DNA from: Acidobacteriaceae bacterium
Lineage (GTDB): Bacteria > Acidobacteriota > Terriglobia > Terriglobales > Acidobacteriaceae
DNA: 43,621 nucleotides
Reading direction: 5' to 3'
Assembly (NCBI GenBank): GCA_003139795.1
Contig: PLGM01000244.1
Span: 1-43,621 of the forward strand
The position numbers and the translations under genes were made by a program. Of this stretch, positions 42,001-43,621 are shown piece by piece. The first letter of the stretch is position 1. Each line of letters opens with the position of its first letter. Under the pieces are notes generated by a model that saw only the letters and a list, made by a program, of their open reading frames with translations, had not been told where the DNA came from and did not search any database.

Positions 42001-43621
42001 CCGATTACGTATCCGGCACCGGTTCGGGACCGGAGGTGAACTTCTGGCCCGGCAGCGAGAGGCTGGTAGGCAACGGCATGAGTAGTCCCTGGGCGGTGGC
42101 CGCGGATGGGAACGGCAACCTCTATATTGCCGATTCCGGCAATAACCGGGTGTTGAAGGAGACTCTGGCGTGGTTGACCGGCATCTACACCCAGAGCGTG
42201 GTGCCGACCAGCACTCTGAGTAATCCGCAGGGAGTTGCGGTGGATGGCAGCGGCAACGTTTATATCGCCGATTTCGGCAACAACCGGGTGCTGAAAGAGA
42301 CGCTCTCGGGGACCACTTATACCGAGAGCAGCGTGGGCAGCGGCCTGTCGAAACCCTCTTCGGTCGCAGTGGATGGGAGCGGTAACGTCTATATCCTTGA
42401 TACTGCCCCAACGGAAACCCTGCAGATTTTGAAAGAGACGCTCTCGGCGGGCAGCTACACGCCGAGTCAGCTGTACAGCGGCAGCTGGTACATTACCGGA
42501 GTTGCCGCGGATGGGAACGGCAGTGTCTATTTCTCGAAGACTCTGGAAGACGAGATGCCGGGCAGCGGCGGGGTGTTCGAACTGACGCCAACAAGCAGCG
42601 GGTACACAACGAGCACGCTGGACAGCACCCTGAATGCCGTCGCCGTGGCTGTGGATGGGAATGACAATGTTTACACCATCGACCAGGGCACGTATGGTCC
42701 TTATTCGGTGATCGAGGAGACTCCTTCGAGCGGCTACAACGAGAACTTTTTGCCGATCTATGCCGCCCTCTCCAACTCCTCCGGTGTCGCTGTGGATGGG
42801 TTTGGCGATGTCTACATCACGGATGCCGGCGGTAGCCTGCTGTTGAAGCAGGATTTTTTTGACACGCCAAGCCTGAGCTTCGCGGCGACGAAAGTCGGCT
42901 CGACGAGCAGCGACAGTCCGCAGACGATCACCTTCGAGAACGCCGGCAATGCTACGCTGACCTTCCCGATTCCCAATTCCGGGAACAACCCATCCATCAG
43001 TACCAACTTCACTCTCGACAGCAGCGATGCGGGGACCTGCCCGCTGGTGAGCGCCGGTTCCTCGACGGCGGCGACGCTGGCAGCCGGCGCTTCCTGCACG
43101 TTGCCCATCAGCTTCTCCCCGACGACGGTGGGTACTATCCTCGGCTTCCTGGCCTTGACGGACAATGCGCGGAACGCGGCTGCTCCCAACTACGCAACAC
43201 AGGCCATCCCGTTGATCGGCACCGGCACTCAGGGCACGCCAACGATTACCTGGGCAACGCCTGCGCCTATCCCCTATGGAACCACCCTCGGCGGCATTCT
43301 TAATGCAACGGCACAGAGCGGATCCAAACCCGTCGCCGGCAGCTTTGCCTACACCGCGACGCCAGCAGGCGGAACGGCCGTGGCCGTGACCGCGGCAACC
43401 ATCCTCGCACCCGGCAGCTACACACTCACGGCAAACTTTACTCCGACAGATACAACCGACTACACCACGGCCACGGCAACCGTCCAACTTACAGTTAACC
43501 CGGATGTGCCGGCAGCAATGATGTCTCCTACACCGGGCACTGTGCTGGCTGGTTCCACCGTGACCTTCACGTGGACGGCCGGCTACGGGCCGGCGGCGTA
43601 TCAGCTCTATCTGGGCACCAC
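39006..43621 (+). CDS. giant secreted protein with 18 NHL motifs and Ig-like/choice-of-anchor-D domains (3' end outside window)
   Basis: The frame from ATG 39006 stays open to the window edge, 1538 codons. AAAGGAG lies seven bases before the ATG. A long N-region precedes a signal-type hydrophobic segment (WVYGLSLLLLISAFFCSVAVAQ, about 48-69). NHL motifs of the form VAVDGSGNVFVAD occur in three clusters of six: about residues 82-329, 442-702 and 1015-1282. Each cluster predicts a six-bladed beta-propeller. Between them lie choice-of-anchor-D/ASH-like domains (about 332-438, 712-832, 910-1012 and again from 1288) and Ig-like domains starting TPTITWATP (834 and 1412). A final FN3-like segment begins near 1500. 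Such proteins act outside the cell, perhaps in adhesion or polymer binding. Function is unknown. Confidence 0.9.
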   Translation, partial: MPFGRSHTCLPFLTPKTSLPEPAVTRPQATRVSGLLAIPAHFRSAAAWVYGLSLLLLISAFFCSVAVAQTAHFSGAVTIMAGAYAEPYGVAVDGSGDVFVANLGYGTVQEIPAGCTASACIVTVASGLYVPEGIAVDGSGNVFITNGYATVQEIPAGCGSSACIRTVGGGFSNSLHNLAVDKSGNVYVADVNNNAVKVIPPGCTSSSCVNTLGSGFAEPYGVAVDGNGDVFVADTDNSKVKEILAGCTSSACTINTLGSGFDLPMGVAVDSSGNVFVADWFNNEVKEIVAAGGYTVVETLGSGFNGPESVAVDGNENVLVADAYNNAVKEIGTLSGNFGTVNVGAASPQTIQMNFTFDTAGKLGSTAVLTQGAPSLDFTDAGGDTCSAGTSYSAGNTCIVNVTFKPARSGVRYGATTLNSTSGAVIATGYVVGTGSGPQVTFGPGIQSTLGGGLSAALGLAADSSGDIFVADNFHSAVKEIPPGCTSSACVKTLGSGFDQPDAVAVDGAGNIFVADGFNNAVKEILAAGGYTTVKTIANNIPTPKGIAVDASGNVFVSNWNNQLQEIVAAGGYTTIKTLASGFKYLDGLKVDGSGNVFVTDFYNNTVDEIPAAGGYTTVKTIGGSFVFNQPMDVALDGNGNVFVANYGAGYAGAVEEIPAAGGYTTVNTITSGISYLDDVAVDGSGNLFLAIGSGNGTDIGTVEKWDRADPPSLSFAVTGVGSTTYPQDVTFTNIGNATLTLPVPSTGDNPSITANFTLDSTEAGTCPLVSSSSSAPETLAAGASCVLPISFSPLSPGIFIGSLMLTDNALNAPAPGYATQTIQLSGTGVQTTPTITWATPLPIPYGTALSATQLDATTTVPGTFVYSPAVGTVLPLGGNILSVTFTPTDTVGYTTATASVALTVFASSGTINIGSSASTATSLPFTFATATTLDSINVVTQGATGLDFTNAGTGTCTVGTNYAAGATCTVNVTFTPRFAGFRYGAAILEDGSGNVLATDYVSGTGSGPEVNFWPGSERLVGNGMSSPWAVAADGNGNLYIADSGNNRVLKETLAWLTGIYTQSVVPTSTLSNPQGVAVDGSGNVYIADFGNNRVLKETLSGTTYTESSVGSGLSKPSSVAVDGSGNVYILDTAPTETLQILKETLSAGSYTPSQLYSGSWYITGVAADGNGSVYFSKTLEDEMPGSGGVFELTPTSSGYTTSTLDSTLNAVAVAVDGNDNVYTIDQGTYGPYSVIEETPSSGYNENFLPIYAALSNSSGVAVDGFGDVYITDAGGSLLLKQDFFDTPSLSFAATKVGSTSSDSPQTITFENAGNATLTFPIPNSGNNPSISTNFTLDSSDAGTCPLVSAGSSTAATLAAGASCTLPISFSPTTVGTILGFLALTDNARNAAAPNYATQAIPLIGTGTQGTPTITWATPAPIPYGTTLGGILNATAQSGSKPVAGSFAYTATPAGGTAVAVTAATILAPGSYTLTANFTPTDTTDYTTATATVQLTVNPDVPAAMMSPTPGTVLAGSTVTFTWTAGYGPAAYQLYLGT
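41139..43503 (+). repeat. long internal duplication within the NHL-repeat gene
   Basis: Copy 1 (41139 to about 41730) and copy 2 (42867 to about 43503) both encode an anchor-D-like domain starting PSLSF, with the shared segment NFTLDS-AGTCPLVS and LAAGASC-LPISFSP. Each is followed by an Ig-like domain starting TPTITWATP-PIPYGT. The offset is 1728-1734 bp. The DNA stays similar too, for example the shared ACGATTACCTGGGCAACGCC. The propeller 3 block lies between them. Confidence 0.75.

Noticed and set aside
41772..43487. 571-codon minus-strand open frame at the right end
   Set aside because: The plus strand carries repeated NHL and Ig-like motifs in a continuous frame. The minus frame merely mirrors those repeats.

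Overview
The window looks like a chromosomal segment of an Acidobacteriota bacterium, probably of the Terriglobia/Acidobacteriaceae type. This is inferred from gene content: GC-rich coding DNA, an Oar-like TonB-dependent receptor with an N-terminal carboxypeptidase-regulatory domain, large secreted NHL/choice-of-anchor-D proteins, and short intergenic palindromes containing TGGGGCACCC/GGGTGCCCCA. No rRNA, tRNA, CRISPR array, transposase or phage gene was recognised.

Left part (1-6000): the tail of a small secreted protein, an MFS transporter, and a convergent minus-strand pair made of ispG (isoprenoid synthesis) and a secreted OB-fold-like protein. These are followed by a two-gene DrrAB-type ABC exporter. 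Positions 6446-10890 hold a compact three-gene redox operon: a HoxE/NuoE-like subunit, a HoxF/NuoF-like subunit fused to a GltD-like FAD/NAD(P)H domain, and a HoxU-like ferredoxin subunit. There are no hydrogenase or complex I genes beside it, so it appears to be a soluble pyridine nucleotide/ferredoxin oxidoreductase.

Middle part (11100-24036): a carbohydrate locus. It holds a GH92 alpha-mannosidase fused to a class C serine hydrolase, a 1224-residue TonB-dependent receptor on the opposite strand, a LacI-family regulator, a GH2 enzyme of the exo-beta-D-glucosaminidase type, and an APC permease. An identical 14-bp LacI-type operator (TTCAAACGATTGAA) lies just downstream of a TTGACA-type promoter in front of both the receptor and the GH2 gene. 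This supports a local regulon for import and breakdown of an amino-sugar or mannose-containing glycan. A decayed permease fragment ends the locus.

Next (24098-31424) is a tightly coupled efflux operon: TetR regulator, TolC-like outer membrane channel, HlyD-like adaptor, two ABC ATPases and two ABC-2 permeases (the YbhGFSR plan plus an outer membrane factor). After about 1 kb of apparently non-coding DNA with a palindromic repeat come a very large cytoplasmic GH13-family protein, a PaiB-like FMN-binding protein, a secreted RbsD/FucU-like protein and accA (fatty acid synthesis).

The right end (39006 to the window edge) is one open reading frame of at least 1538 codons for a secreted protein. 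Its NHL motifs group into three sets of exactly six, predicting three six-bladed beta-propellers joined by Ig-like/choice-of-anchor-D domains. It runs off the window, so its C-terminus is unknown.
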